Source: Paenibacillus auburnensis (GTDB lineage Bacteria > Bacillota > Bacilli > Paenibacillales > Paenibacillaceae). From it: DNA of 64,000 bases. Positions 51,673-60,135 of the stretch are shown piece by piece. The notes beneath the pieces were generated by a model. The model saw only the letters and a list, made by a program, of their open reading frames with translations, was not told the DNA's origin and searched no databases. The translations under genes were made by a program, and so were the position numbers. The DNA is taken from NCBI RefSeq assembly GCF_927798115.1, contig NZ_CAKMMG010000008.1, positions 62,001 to 126,000 on the forward strand. The letters are read 5' to 3'. Every line of letters begins with the position of its first letter. Within the stretch, counting starts at the first letter, position 1.

Positions 51673-52629
51673 ATGACCGTTGCTCTGCTATTACTGGCAG
51701 CATATGTGCTGGACCGGATGGTCGGCGATCCCCGCAGCCTTCCCCATCCTGTGGTGCTCATGGGAAAGGCGATTACTGCACTGGAGCGGCTGATCCGCCG
51801 CTTCGTCCGGCAGCGCAGCCTGAAGCGGGCCGGAGTGCTGCTGCCGCTGCTCGTTGCGGGCGGCAGCTGGCTGCTGACAGCGTCGCTTCTGTGGCTGCTG
51901 TCCGAGATCTCGCCTTGGCTGGCTCTGGCGGCGGAAGCCTGGCTTCTCTCCACAACCATAGCCGCCAAGGGCCTTAAGGATGCCGGGATGGCTGTCTATG
52001 TGGAGCTGCGCAGGGGAGACCTTCCAGCGGCCCGGCAGGCACTGGGAATGATTGTGGGCCGGGACACGGCTTCGCTGGACAGTCCGGAGATTGTACGCGG
52101 CACCGTAGAGACGGTTGCCGAGAATATCGTCGATGCGATTATCTCTCCGCTGTTCTACGCTTTGCTTGGAGGTGCGCCGCTGGCCATGGCCTACCGCGCC
52201 GTGAATACGCTGGATTCCATGGTCGGCTACAAGAACGACAAATACCGCGACCTCGGCTGGGCCTCCGCCCGGCTCGATGATGTTGCCAATTACATACCGG
52301 CGCGGATTACCGCGCTGCTGTTAACCCTATGCGCAAGGCTGCTGCGGTTGGACTGGCGCAGATGCTGGCGCACCGTGCACCGCGACGCCCGCCTGCATCC
52401 CAGCCCCAACAGCGGCTATCCGGAGTCGGCTGTAGCCGGAGCGCTCGGCATCCGCCTGGGCGGAGAGAACGTATACCACGGCGTAGCCTCGTTCCGTGCC
52501 TATATGGGCGACCCGCTGCGCAGTCTGGAGCCGGAGGATATCATTATCACCTCCCGGATGATGCTGCTGTCTTCTTCAATATTTGTAGTCTTCTGTGCAG
52601 CGCTGGCCTTCATAGGGACGGGGGGCTGA
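51673..52629 (+). CDS. cbiB: Adenosylcobinamide-phosphate synthase CbiB
   Basis: Membrane enzyme joining adenosylcobyric acid with aminopropanol (phosphate), 318 aa with several helices. Conserved features: AYVLDRMVGDPRSLPHPV at the N terminus, ETVAENIVDAIISPLFYALLG near 165 and NTLDSMVGYKNDKYRDLGW near 195. GGAGGGA (51660-51666) marks ATG 51673; ATGs at 51649 and 51658 lie before it. CobD makes its co-substrate. Confidence 0.94.
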   Translation: MTVALLLLAAYVLDRMVGDPRSLPHPVVLMGKAITALERLIRRFVRQRSLKRAGVLLPLLVAGGSWLLTASLLWLLSEISPWLALAAEAWLLSTTIAAKGLKDAGMAVYVELRRGDLPAARQALGMIVGRDTASLDSPEIVRGTVETVAENIVDAIISPLFYALLGGAPLAMAYRAVNTLDSMVGYKNDKYRDLGWASARLDDVANYIPARITALLLTLCARLLRLDWRRCWRTVHRDARLHPSPNSGYPESAVAGALGIRLGGENVYHGVASFRAYMGDPLRSLEPEDIIITSRMMLLSSSIFVVFCAALAFIGTGG

Positions 52630-52636
52630 GCCGGGA

Positions 52637-53437
52637 ATGGAGAACACCGGACATGAGCAGACACCGAATCCCAGCCGGCAGCAGCGGCAAATAGAGCTGG
52701 AGCTGGTATTGCTGCGCCATGGGCACACGAAATGGAACATAGAGCGCCGCTATCTGGGGAGCACGGATCTGCCGCTGCTGCCGGAGGAACGGACGAAGCT
52801 GGCTGCACTAAGAGAACAGCCAGAACTGGCGGGCCGCTTCTGGCGGGTGTACTGCAGTGATCTGCTCCGGTGCCGGGAGACGCTGCACAGCATTGTACCA
52901 ACGCTGGAAGGTGCAGCTATTTATGATTCGCGGTTACGGGAGCTCAGTTTCGGGGAGTGGGAAGGTAATACTTATGAACAGCTGAAGTATAATCCAAAGT
53001 ATAGAAGCTGGATTGATGATCCGGCAGCGATTACGCCGCCGGGCGGGGAACCCTGGGAGGCTTTTGCTGCCAGGCTGGAGCATTTTATGAACGGTTTGGT
53101 TCATGAAGCCGAAGCCGAGCAGATGAAGGAGAATAGATGCTTCACCCAGCGGGAGAATATCGAAGGAGCTATCGCAGGGGCAGATAGTGATGCGGATACA
53201 AATACAGATGCTGTTGAACCTTCGAAGCTTTGCCGGCAAGAACCGATGAAGCTGCGGGTACTGATCGTAACGCACGGCGGTGTCATCCGCCAATGGCTGG
53301 CTAAGGCGGAGTCCGGGACGACCTTCTATACGGCATCAGCACCGCCACCGGGAGCGGTGGCGGTGCTGCACCTGCTGTGGCAGGAGGACGGCGGCTGGGC
53401 ACTGAGTACAACGGGAGGCGTTAATTTAAGCGGGTGA
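52637..53437 (+). CDS. Histidine phosphatase, probable alpha-ribazole phosphatase (CobC-like)
   Basis: A 266-aa phosphoglycerate-mutase-like phosphatase. The phosphohistidine motif is LLRHGHTKWN near residue 26; the second His is in VTHGGVIRQW near 218. The LRELSFGEWEGNTYEQL region resembles CobC, and the cob neighbours support alpha-ribazole-phosphate removal. An extra ~40-residue acidic stretch (about 168-205, including DSDADTNTDA) interrupts the fold before the second His. It starts 7 bases after cbiB. Confidence 0.8.
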   Translation: MENTGHEQTPNPSRQQRQIELELVLLRHGHTKWNIERRYLGSTDLPLLPEERTKLAALREQPELAGRFWRVYCSDLLRCRETLHSIVPTLEGAAIYDSRLRELSFGEWEGNTYEQLKYNPKYRSWIDDPAAITPPGGEPWEAFAARLEHFMNGLVHEAEAEQMKENRCFTQRENIEGAIAGADSDADTNTDAVEPSKLCRQEPMKLRVLIVTHGGVIRQWLAKAESGTTFYTASAPPPGAVAVLHLLWQEDGGWALSTTGGVNLSG

Positions 53438-53514
53438 ATTCCTGCTGATTCGTGATGCCGGTCTGCAGCAGCGATTTCTTTTCCCCGGGTAACACTGACA
53501 GGTGCCAAGCACAA

Positions 53515-54993
53515 TTAGGCTTCTGTTACCCCAGCGCCTTCAGTTACCACAGGTTCATTGTTCAGCACAGCCTTTTCTTTTCCTTTTGGTAATAACAGTG
53601 CCGGAAGGAAAGAGACCACAGCAAAGCCGATCGACCACCAGAAGGCGACATTATAGGCCCCGGCAACGGTAAGGGCGCCCGAGGCAGCGTGGCTCGGGAG
53701 CTGATGCGATATGACAGTGGCCAGGATGGCCGCGCCGAAGGCTCCCCCGATCGTCTGGAAGATCCGCAGTGCAATGCTGGCATCGGCCACCTGGTCTTTG
53801 CGCAGACCGACATAGGCGGAGACCATGACCGGGATGAGCAGTCCGTTCAGTGCCGCCCCGCGGAGCACGAGTGCAGCAGCGAGCAATATTTGATTCGTGT
53901 CAGGACCGGCAAAGGCAAACGGCAGCGTGGAAACAATAGTAAACGCGAGGCTTAAGATTACGATGAGCCGTGAACCGATGCGATCAGACAGGCCGCCGAT
54001 CCAGCTCCGGGTCAAGAGCATCCCGATCCCCTGCGGTATGAGCAGGATACCGGTAAACAGCACGCTTTCACCCCGTACCTGCTGATAGTATAATGGCAGA
54101 AGCAGCAGGGCTCCGTTCATGACCATGCCTCCAAGAAACACGGTAGCATTCGAAGCGGAGAAAATACGTGATTTGAACAGGCGCAGGTCGAGCAGCGGCA
54201 CTTTTGCAGTACGCAGAGCGTACACGATGAATGCGGCCATAAGAACCAGACCGGTCATCAGCGGAACCGTTACTCTGCTGCTGTTCAATCCGCCATATCT
54301 GCTGATCTGCGATATACCGTAAATAAGGATAGCGAATGCGGGCGACAGCAGTAGGAGGCCGGTAAGGTCGAGCGGCTGCTTGCGCGCAGCAGGCTGATCT
54401 GCCGGAATTCCCCGTGAGGCCAGCCAGAGGGAGATTAAGCCAATAGGGATATTTACGTAGAAAATCCAGCGCCAGCTTAGACCGTTGATGATCACGCCGC
54501 CCAGTACCGGACCGAGGATTGGACCCAGCAGGGTGGGGATGCCGATGATGGAAATGACGCGCCCCAGGCTTTTGCCGGCGGACTGGACAAGCACAGTTTG
54601 CAGCGTGGGGATGAGGATGCCCGCGCCAATTCCCTGCACCAGCCGGAAGGTAATCAGACTGCCCGGATTCCAGGCCAGCGCGCACAGAATGGAACCGGCC
54701 AAAAACACGGCGAGTGAAAAGATATACACTTTTTTGCCGCCAAAGCGGTTGACCGCCCAGCCTGAGACGGGTATAGCTATACCCATGGTCAGGACATAGC
54801 CTGTAACCACCCACTGGATTACGGAGACGGTGCTGCCCAGGTCCCGGGTAAGCGTCTCGATGGCTACATTGACCATAGTGGAGTCAAACAGCGGCGCGAG
54901 CGCACCGAATACCAGGATGAATGCCACTTTAAGAATGGCCGGATCGATTTTTTCCTTCTGGGGCTTCCCGGCTGCAGATTTGTTGATTGCCAT
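53515..54993 (-). CDS. MFS multidrug transporter, DHA2 (EmrB/QacA) family
   Basis: A 492-aa proton-coupled exporter with 14 expected helices. The family signatures are LDSTMVNVA-like LFDSTMVNVAIETL, QWVVTGYVLTMGIAIPVSGW and GIGAGILIPTLQTVL, with motif C GPILGPVLGGVI. Divergent from a TetR regulator, with a 24-bp palindrome in the shared gap, so it is most likely repressed by that protein and induced by its substrate. Confidence 0.93.
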   Translation of the reverse strand: MAINKSAAGKPQKEKIDPAILKVAFILVFGALAPLFDSTMVNVAIETLTRDLGSTVSVIQWVVTGYVLTMGIAIPVSGWAVNRFGGKKVYIFSLAVFLAGSILCALAWNPGSLITFRLVQGIGAGILIPTLQTVLVQSAGKSLGRVISIIGIPTLLGPILGPVLGGVIINGLSWRWIFYVNIPIGLISLWLASRGIPADQPAARKQPLDLTGLLLLSPAFAILIYGISQISRYGGLNSSRVTVPLMTGLVLMAAFIVYALRTAKVPLLDLRLFKSRIFSASNATVFLGGMVMNGALLLLPLYYQQVRGESVLFTGILLIPQGIGMLLTRSWIGGLSDRIGSRLIVILSLAFTIVSTLPFAFAGPDTNQILLAAALVLRGAALNGLLIPVMVSAYVGLRKDQVADASIALRIFQTIGGAFGAAILATVISHQLPSHAASGALTVAGAYNVAFWWSIGFAVVSFLPALLLPKGKEKAVLNNEPVVTEGAGVTEA

Positions 54994-55020
54994 GTGAATA
55001 CTCCTCTCTCCTATCTCTAT

Positions 55021-55044
55021 AAGGTACGATACGTACCGTACCTT
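55021..55044. promoter_or_regulatory. TetR-type operator
   Basis: A 24-base palindrome with outer arms AAGGTACG and CGTACCTT and only one mismatched base pair inside. It lies 28 bases before the MFS start and 76 before the tetR start, in the divergent gap, as expected for a repressor site controlling both. Confidence 0.8.
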
Positions 55045-55119
55045 ATGTGATTAAGATAGAACAATTCAGCTTGAAATGCAATGAGTTTTTTATGAAAATA
55101 TTGAAGGGGGGAACTACGT

Positions 55120-55779
55120 ATGCCTGAGAACAAGAGGAACACTTCTGCTGAGACTGCAGGTGAGGGAGAGCAGAATGCGGGCGGGCGCCGCCGCGGGGAT
55201 GTCCTGGAGAACGCTATTTTGCAGGCAGCCTGGGATGAATGGAACGAAGCCGGCTATACCCGCCTGACGATGGAGAATATTGCGCTGAGGGCAAAAACCA
55301 ACAAAAACGCAGTGTACCGCCGCTGGCCGAGTAAGGCTAAAATCGTTGCTGCCGCCATAGGCAAACATCTGACCAAGCCGGAGGGCTTGGGTCATGTGCC
55401 GGATACAGGGGATGTGCGCAGCGATATGCTTGCCCTGCTTCACGGAATTGTTAAACCGATGCAAGCGATTGGCGGTGAAACCATTCATGGGCTGATGACC
55501 GAATTATACGGCGGCAATCTGATTGCTTCCCTGCCGGAAATGCTGAGTGATAAAGCGGATAACGAGCTGACAGAGATGATCAGGGCTATTCTGCTAAATG
55601 CGCAGAAACGGGGCGAGCTGAAGTTGTCAGAGGTAAGTCCGCAGGTGCTGTCTCTTCCTGCGAATCTGCTGTTTTATGAGGTGCTTACCACCCATGAACC
55701 GGTTGCGGATGATACAATTACAGGGATTATCGACGATATTTTTCTGCCGCTTGTCAGGCTAAGCAGGGAACCTTCGTGA
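55120..55779 (+). CDS. TetR/AcrR family repressor of the MFS gene
   Basis: A 219-aa regulator. The helix-turn-helix lies near 27-73 (ILQAAWDEWNEAGYTRLTM; RAKTNKNAVYRRWPSKAKI). The C-terminal half is of the TetR_C type with RRWPSKA..., common in efflux-pump regulators. GAAGGGGGG precedes ATG 55120. The operator at 55021-55044 lies between it and the transporter. Confidence 0.9.
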   Translation: MPENKRNTSAETAGEGEQNAGGRRRGDVLENAILQAAWDEWNEAGYTRLTMENIALRAKTNKNAVYRRWPSKAKIVAAAIGKHLTKPEGLGHVPDTGDVRSDMLALLHGIVKPMQAIGGETIHGLMTELYGGNLIASLPEMLSDKADNELTEMIRAILLNAQKRGELKLSEVSPQVLSLPANLLFYEVLTTHEPVADDTITGIIDDIFLPLVRLSREPS

Positions 55780-55802
55780 AGCACAGAGGAATCCGGTATG
55801 GT

Positions 55803-55836
55803 AAAAAGGCAGCCTGCTTAAGCGGGCTGCCTTTTT
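55803..55836. terminator. Bidirectional terminator
   Basis: AAAAAGGCAGCC and GGGCTGCCTTTTT flank a 9-base loop. T runs occur on both strands, serving the TetR gene and the convergent GH2 gene. Confidence 0.88.
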
Positions 55837-55869
55837 ACTGTATTGCCGGAATTAATGTGGCTACACCCA

Positions 55870-57576
55870 TCAGCTCCAGGAACGGTAGATGCGCCGTACT
55901 TCCCGGAACGACTGCTTGGGTTTGCGGTATTCATTAACCAGGCCCTTGTTATTGAAGCCGCGGGCCCGGTCGCGAAAGTTCTTACTGGTGCTTTTTAAAT
56001 CACCGCGTATGTCTGCAAACTGCCAGATGAAGGTACCGCCGATCCGGGGATCATTCCGGAAGATCGCCAGTGCCTCAGTAACAATGTAGGCCTGATAATC
56101 CTCGCTGAACAATCTTGGTTCCCAGCCTACATCCCCGGACAGCCCTGCGCCGCCGAATTCAGTCATCAGCACCGGCCTGTCCCCGGCTCCCAGCCGCATT
56201 GCCCGCTCATGGAACTGCTCCAGCATGTCTTTAAAGCCTCCAACCTCACCTTCGTACCAGCCAAAATATTTATTAATGCCGATGACATCGAACAGGGGCA
56301 GCAAAATATCCTCCAGCGGATGCATGGTCGCATAGGTAACCAGCCTGGAAGTATCGAGACTTCTCACCAGGTCGACCAGAGCCTGTGTGAACCCATAAGC
56401 CTCCTGTGTACGGCTGTCAATCTCATTATGAACCGACCAGAAGATGACAGACGGATGATGAACATGCAAGCCGATCATTTCTTCAATCATGGTAAGTGCG
56501 CGCTGCTGGAAGAGCGGCTCACTTACCGTTTCGTTCGGCAGGGCAGCTCCCCAGATCGGGATTTCACTCCAGTACACTAGGCCGTGTTCATCGAGCAGAT
56601 CAAGCCAATAAGAGCTCTGGGGATAGTGCGAGCCCCGGACGGAATTACAGCCCAGCTCCAGTATGATATCCAGCTCTTTGTGCATCAGCTTCGGGGGGAA
56701 GGCAAAACCCCATTCAGGATGCTCCTCATGACGGTTAACCCCCTTGAGATAGACCGGGGTGCCGTTAATCAAGATGCGCTGATCCTTCGTCTCAATCCGG
56801 CGGAAGCCGATCCGTTCGGTCTTGTCGTCATCTTCGGTCCGGACCTGAAAGGAATACAATTCCGGGTGGCCGACATTCCACAGGCGTACCTCTGGCAGGA
56901 GTAGCTTGAAGGTGTGGCTGACGGTCTGGCCAGCGTCAATCCGTACTTCTTCCGAGTCTAATTCCCGACCGCCTTCGCTGAGTGTCAGTCTAGTCGTCTG
57001 CTCTACTTGCAGGAATGAACGGATCTGCACATGAACAGAGACATCGGCGTCCGTTCCATGGAGCTCATAGTCGATTTTCAATTGTTCGATGTACAAATCG
57101 GGCAGACATTGCAGCTCGCAAGGCCGGATGATTCCGCCGTAATGGAACCAGTCTACCTGCTCTGTTGGAATCGTCAGGCGGTCCAGCGTACTGTCCGTCC
57201 GGACGACAAGCTCGTGCTCACCTGCCGCCAGGGAAGGGACAATGAATTCAAAGGGAGTGAATCCCCCGTAGTGGTAGCCAAGATGCCGGCCGTCCAGATA
57301 CACATCGGAATGGCCCAGCACGGCATGAAAGATCAGCCTGACATGCTGCGCCGTAGTAATTTGCACTTTTTTCCGGTACCAGGCGACCCCTTCATACTCG
57401 TACATGCCCAGTTCATTATTCCAGCATGAGGGTACATAGAGAGATTGTGAAGAATGTGGAAACCGCTCATACCATTTTTCCTGAACTCCGGCATTTAACG
57501 GATCTTTGATGAAATCCCATGGCCCGTCCAACAGCTCTGTTCTCCGGATATCATGCTGACGAAAAGTTCTCAACAA
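55870..57576 (-). CDS. Glycoside hydrolase family 2 enzyme, beta-glucuronidase-like
   Basis: A 568-aa GH2 enzyme. An N-terminal sugar-binding jelly roll (DGPWDFIKDP; GVAWYRKKVQI) is followed by the Ig-like domain and the TIM barrel. The acid/base Glu is in WSVHNEIDSR and the nucleophile in PVLMTEFGGAG. NKYFGWYEG and the ending FNNKGLVNEYRKPK resemble UidA. Glucuronide hydrolysis is likely but galacturonides are possible. No signal peptide, so it is intracellular. TTG 57576 follows GAGGAGG. Divergent from an AraC gene. Confidence 0.88.
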   Translation of the reverse strand: MLRTFRQHDIRRTELLDGPWDFIKDPLNAGVQEKWYERFPHSSQSLYVPSCWNNELGMYEYEGVAWYRKKVQITTAQHVRLIFHAVLGHSDVYLDGRHLGYHYGGFTPFEFIVPSLAAGEHELVVRTDSTLDRLTIPTEQVDWFHYGGIIRPCELQCLPDLYIEQLKIDYELHGTDADVSVHVQIRSFLQVEQTTRLTLSEGGRELDSEEVRIDAGQTVSHTFKLLLPEVRLWNVGHPELYSFQVRTEDDDKTERIGFRRIETKDQRILINGTPVYLKGVNRHEEHPEWGFAFPPKLMHKELDIILELGCNSVRGSHYPQSSYWLDLLDEHGLVYWSEIPIWGAALPNETVSEPLFQQRALTMIEEMIGLHVHHPSVIFWSVHNEIDSRTQEAYGFTQALVDLVRSLDTSRLVTYATMHPLEDILLPLFDVIGINKYFGWYEGEVGGFKDMLEQFHERAMRLGAGDRPVLMTEFGGAGLSGDVGWEPRLFSEDYQAYIVTEALAIFRNDPRIGGTFIWQFADIRGDLKSTSKNFRDRARGFNNKGLVNEYRKPKQSFREVRRIYRSWS

Positions 57577-57626
57577 GTGTGTGTTCCTCCTCATTATTAG
57601 GCTATGCCTTGTCATTTGCAGACACC

Positions 57627-57648
57627 ATGATAGTATGGATAGTATCAT
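57627..57648. promoter_or_regulatory. Candidate operator between GH2 and AraC genes
   Basis: ATGATAGTAT and ATAGTATCAT flank GG, giving a 22-base near-palindrome that also contains the direct repeat ATAGTAT twice. It lies in the 149-base divergent gap, where an AraC protein would be expected to bind. Confidence 0.5.
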
Positions 57649-57725
57649 TTACAATGCGTGCATTGAATAGAAAAAAACGCCAATGTCTTGTATAAATCGC
57701 GCTTACAACAGGAGGGGAGCAGCGC

Positions 57726-58568
57726 TTGGAAGCAGACGTCTATAACCTGAACGGCCTGAGTGTACATATCCATTTTGTACTGGATAAAGTTACGTTTCCG
57801 GGCTGGGAGGATATCCGCAACATGGTGAATGTGCACAGCCTGTACTGGATTCATGAGGGCGAAGGGGTGTTCCTGACCAATACGGAACACAAGGTGCAGG
57901 CAGGGATGCTCATTTACTTAAAACCGGGTCTCAAGATGTCCATGCGTTCGGAGATGGATGCTCCGCTCCGCATGACGATGCTGCTGTTCGATTGCGCAGA
58001 GCTCGGCTATGAAGCGGTATGGAAGGACGTGCAGCCCATCGGTACCCTGAGACTCCCCTTCTTAAGCCAGTATTGCAATGAGCAGGCAGAGGAGCTCAGC
58101 CGGCTGTTCCGGGAGATTCATCAGGAATGGCACCCTGAGCTGGCCGCCGGAACGGCCGTTTCCCAGGCGAAGTCGCAGATTCTGCTGCATAAGCTACATC
58201 AGACTGTGCAGGCGGACTGGAATCTGATGGAGTCCGGAGCCTTCGCCGCCTTTGAACAGATTAAGGGTAAGCTCGAGAACGCCTATATGGATCACCACCG
58301 GATCGAAAAGCTGGCTGAGGAGTACGGCATTTCTGCTTCTTACCTGCGGAAGCTGTTCCTGAAGCATACGGGTATGGGGCCGAAGGAATACCATATGCAT
58401 ATTCAGAACCAGCAGGCGTGCCGTTATCTTATTTTTACGGATTACCCGGTCAGGGAGATTGCTAATTTATGCGGCTTTTACGAGGAATATCATTTCAGCA
58501 AAATATTCAAGCAGCTAAACGGAGTAGCTCCGACGGTATACCGGACAAGACAGAGAAACGGTGAATAA
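57726..58568 (+). CDS. AraC family transcriptional regulator
   Basis: A 280-aa regulator. An N-terminal cupin sensor domain (~20-110) is followed by the double helix-turn-helix (~180-275): LAEEYGISASYLRKLFLKHTG and the second helix pair ending GFYEEYHFSKIFKQLNGVAP. TTG 57726 follows AGGAGGGGAG. Probably activates the divergent GH2 gene on binding a sugar. Confidence 0.92.
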   Translation: MEADVYNLNGLSVHIHFVLDKVTFPGWEDIRNMVNVHSLYWIHEGEGVFLTNTEHKVQAGMLIYLKPGLKMSMRSEMDAPLRMTMLLFDCAELGYEAVWKDVQPIGTLRLPFLSQYCNEQAEELSRLFREIHQEWHPELAAGTAVSQAKSQILLHKLHQTVQADWNLMESGAFAAFEQIKGKLENAYMDHHRIEKLAEEYGISASYLRKLFLKHTGMGPKEYHMHIQNQQACRYLIFTDYPVREIANLCGFYEEYHFSKIFKQLNGVAPTVYRTRQRNGE

Positions 58569-58577
58569 ATTCCCTAT

Positions 58578-58622
58578 AGAACCACAGACGGGAGAAAAAG
58601 CCGGGGCTGTGGTTCTTTTTTT
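58578..58622 (+). terminator. Terminator after the AraC gene
   Basis: AGAACCACAG (58578-58587) pairs exactly with CTGTGGTTCT (58607-58616), followed by further T. Confidence 0.88.
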
Positions 58623-58666
58623 ACGGGAAAGACTATGCCATGATAGCTATGGGGGGCGACTTACGC

Positions 58667-60121
58667 ATGTTTAAGGATTTCAAGCTCATTGCCGGACGGC
58701 CGGTATATATTCAGGTGAAGGATTATATGAAAAGCCTCATTCTGAGGGGCGCCCTCCAAGGGGAGCAGAAGCTGCCCTCTACCCGGGAACTGAGCCTGCT
58801 GCTGAAGGTGAGCCGCAATTCCGTCATTTCCGCCTACACGGCGCTGGAGGATGACGGCTTCGCCTACACGGTGCAGGGGCAAGGCAGCTATGTGGCGCCT
58901 GCGGCGGCTTCGGACAGCACAGCAGCCTCGGCCTGGACGATGGACTGGAAGACCCGCTTGAGCAGCAGAGCGCTGCTGGCGGAGGAGCTGGATATTATGA
59001 AGCGCGGCATCCGCGCGGGCAAGGGTACGATTTCTTTTACCAGCATCGCACCTGATGAAAGCCTGTTTGACCTGGACAATGTAAAACGGGCCTTTCTGGA
59101 CCGGATGTCCGTGGAAGGCAATGTTCTGCTGAACTATGGCTATGCCAAGGGGTATAAGCCTTTAATAGATTATTTGCGGCAATACATGGAGCACAAGGGC
59201 GTAGACATGCGCGGCAAGGATATGCTGATTACGAACGGGTTCACGGAGGGCTTTGATATCGTGTTGTCTGCGCTGGGACAGCGGCACGGAGCGGTGCTCT
59301 GTGAGAATCCGACCCATCATACGGCACTCAAAAATCTGCGGCTGAACGGCTTTGACATCAGAGGGGTGGCTATGGAGCCTGACGGCATTCACCTGGGTGA
59401 GCTGAAGCGGGCGCTGGAGGAAGGGGAGTATGACTGTGCGTACTTCGTACCTTCCTACCATAATCCTACAGGTATTGTGATGTCTCCTGAGAAAAGACAG
59501 GGACTCATGAAGCTGATGGCAGAGTACAGGGTGCCGGTGATTGAGGACGGGTTCAACGAGGAGCTGCGTTATTCGGGCTCCCATGTGGCTCCGCTGATCG
59601 CGGCGGCCGGGAGCGGCAATGGTGTAGTCTACTTAGGGAGCTTCTCCAAGGTGCTGTTTCCCGGGCTTCGGGTAGGCTGGGTGCTGGCGGATCAGGAGCT
59701 GATCTACTATCTGGAAAGTGTCAAAAGAGCGCGCAGCATTCACACCTCGACGCTGGATCAGTCGATTCTGTATCAGTATCTGCTCGGCGGTCATTTAGAG
59801 AAATATTTGAAACGGGCCAGAACGGAATACAAACGGAAATACGAGCTGACGATGGCCTGTTGCAAGGAATGGCTGCCCTATTCCCGGATAAGCGGGGATG
59901 GGGGCCTGCATCTTTTTGTCACCTTCCCTGAAGGCTTCAGCACAAGAGAGCTGCTGGCGGCCTGCCGGGAGCAGGGGGTTATTTTTACAGCTGGGGATAT
60001 CTTCTTCACAGACGGAACTGGGCAACATACGCTGCGGCTGGGCTTCTCCAGGGTAGCGGATGAGGATATACGCAGGGGAATTGAGATTATCGGCAGGACA
60101 GCACGGCAACTACTGGGATGA
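58667..60121 (+). CDS. MocR family regulator (GntR HTH fused to aminotransferase domain)
   Basis: A 484-aa protein. The GntR winged helix covers ~8-75 (PVYIQVKDYMKSLILRGALQ; LPSTRELSLLLKVSRNSVIS). The rest is a fold-type I PLP domain with PSYHNPTGIVMS and LGSFSKVLFPGLRVGW, where the Lys would bind PLP. It is followed by ddl. A MocR protein, DdlR, is known to control ddl in Brevibacillus, so the same role is likely. Start ATG 58667 is favoured by GGGGGG at 58651-58656; ATGs at 58640 and 58649 are in frame. Confidence 0.87.
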   Translation: MFKDFKLIAGRPVYIQVKDYMKSLILRGALQGEQKLPSTRELSLLLKVSRNSVISAYTALEDDGFAYTVQGQGSYVAPAAASDSTAASAWTMDWKTRLSSRALLAEELDIMKRGIRAGKGTISFTSIAPDESLFDLDNVKRAFLDRMSVEGNVLLNYGYAKGYKPLIDYLRQYMEHKGVDMRGKDMLITNGFTEGFDIVLSALGQRHGAVLCENPTHHTALKNLRLNGFDIRGVAMEPDGIHLGELKRALEEGEYDCAYFVPSYHNPTGIVMSPEKRQGLMKLMAEYRVPVIEDGFNEELRYSGSHVAPLIAAAGSGNGVVYLGSFSKVLFPGLRVGWVLADQELIYYLESVKRARSIHTSTLDQSILYQYLLGGHLEKYLKRARTEYKRKYELTMACCKEWLPYSRISGDGGLHLFVTFPEGFSTRELLAACREQGVIFTAGDIFFTDGTGQHTLRLGFSRVADEDIRRGIEIIGRTARQLLG

Positions 60122-60135
60122 AGAGGGGTATGGAG

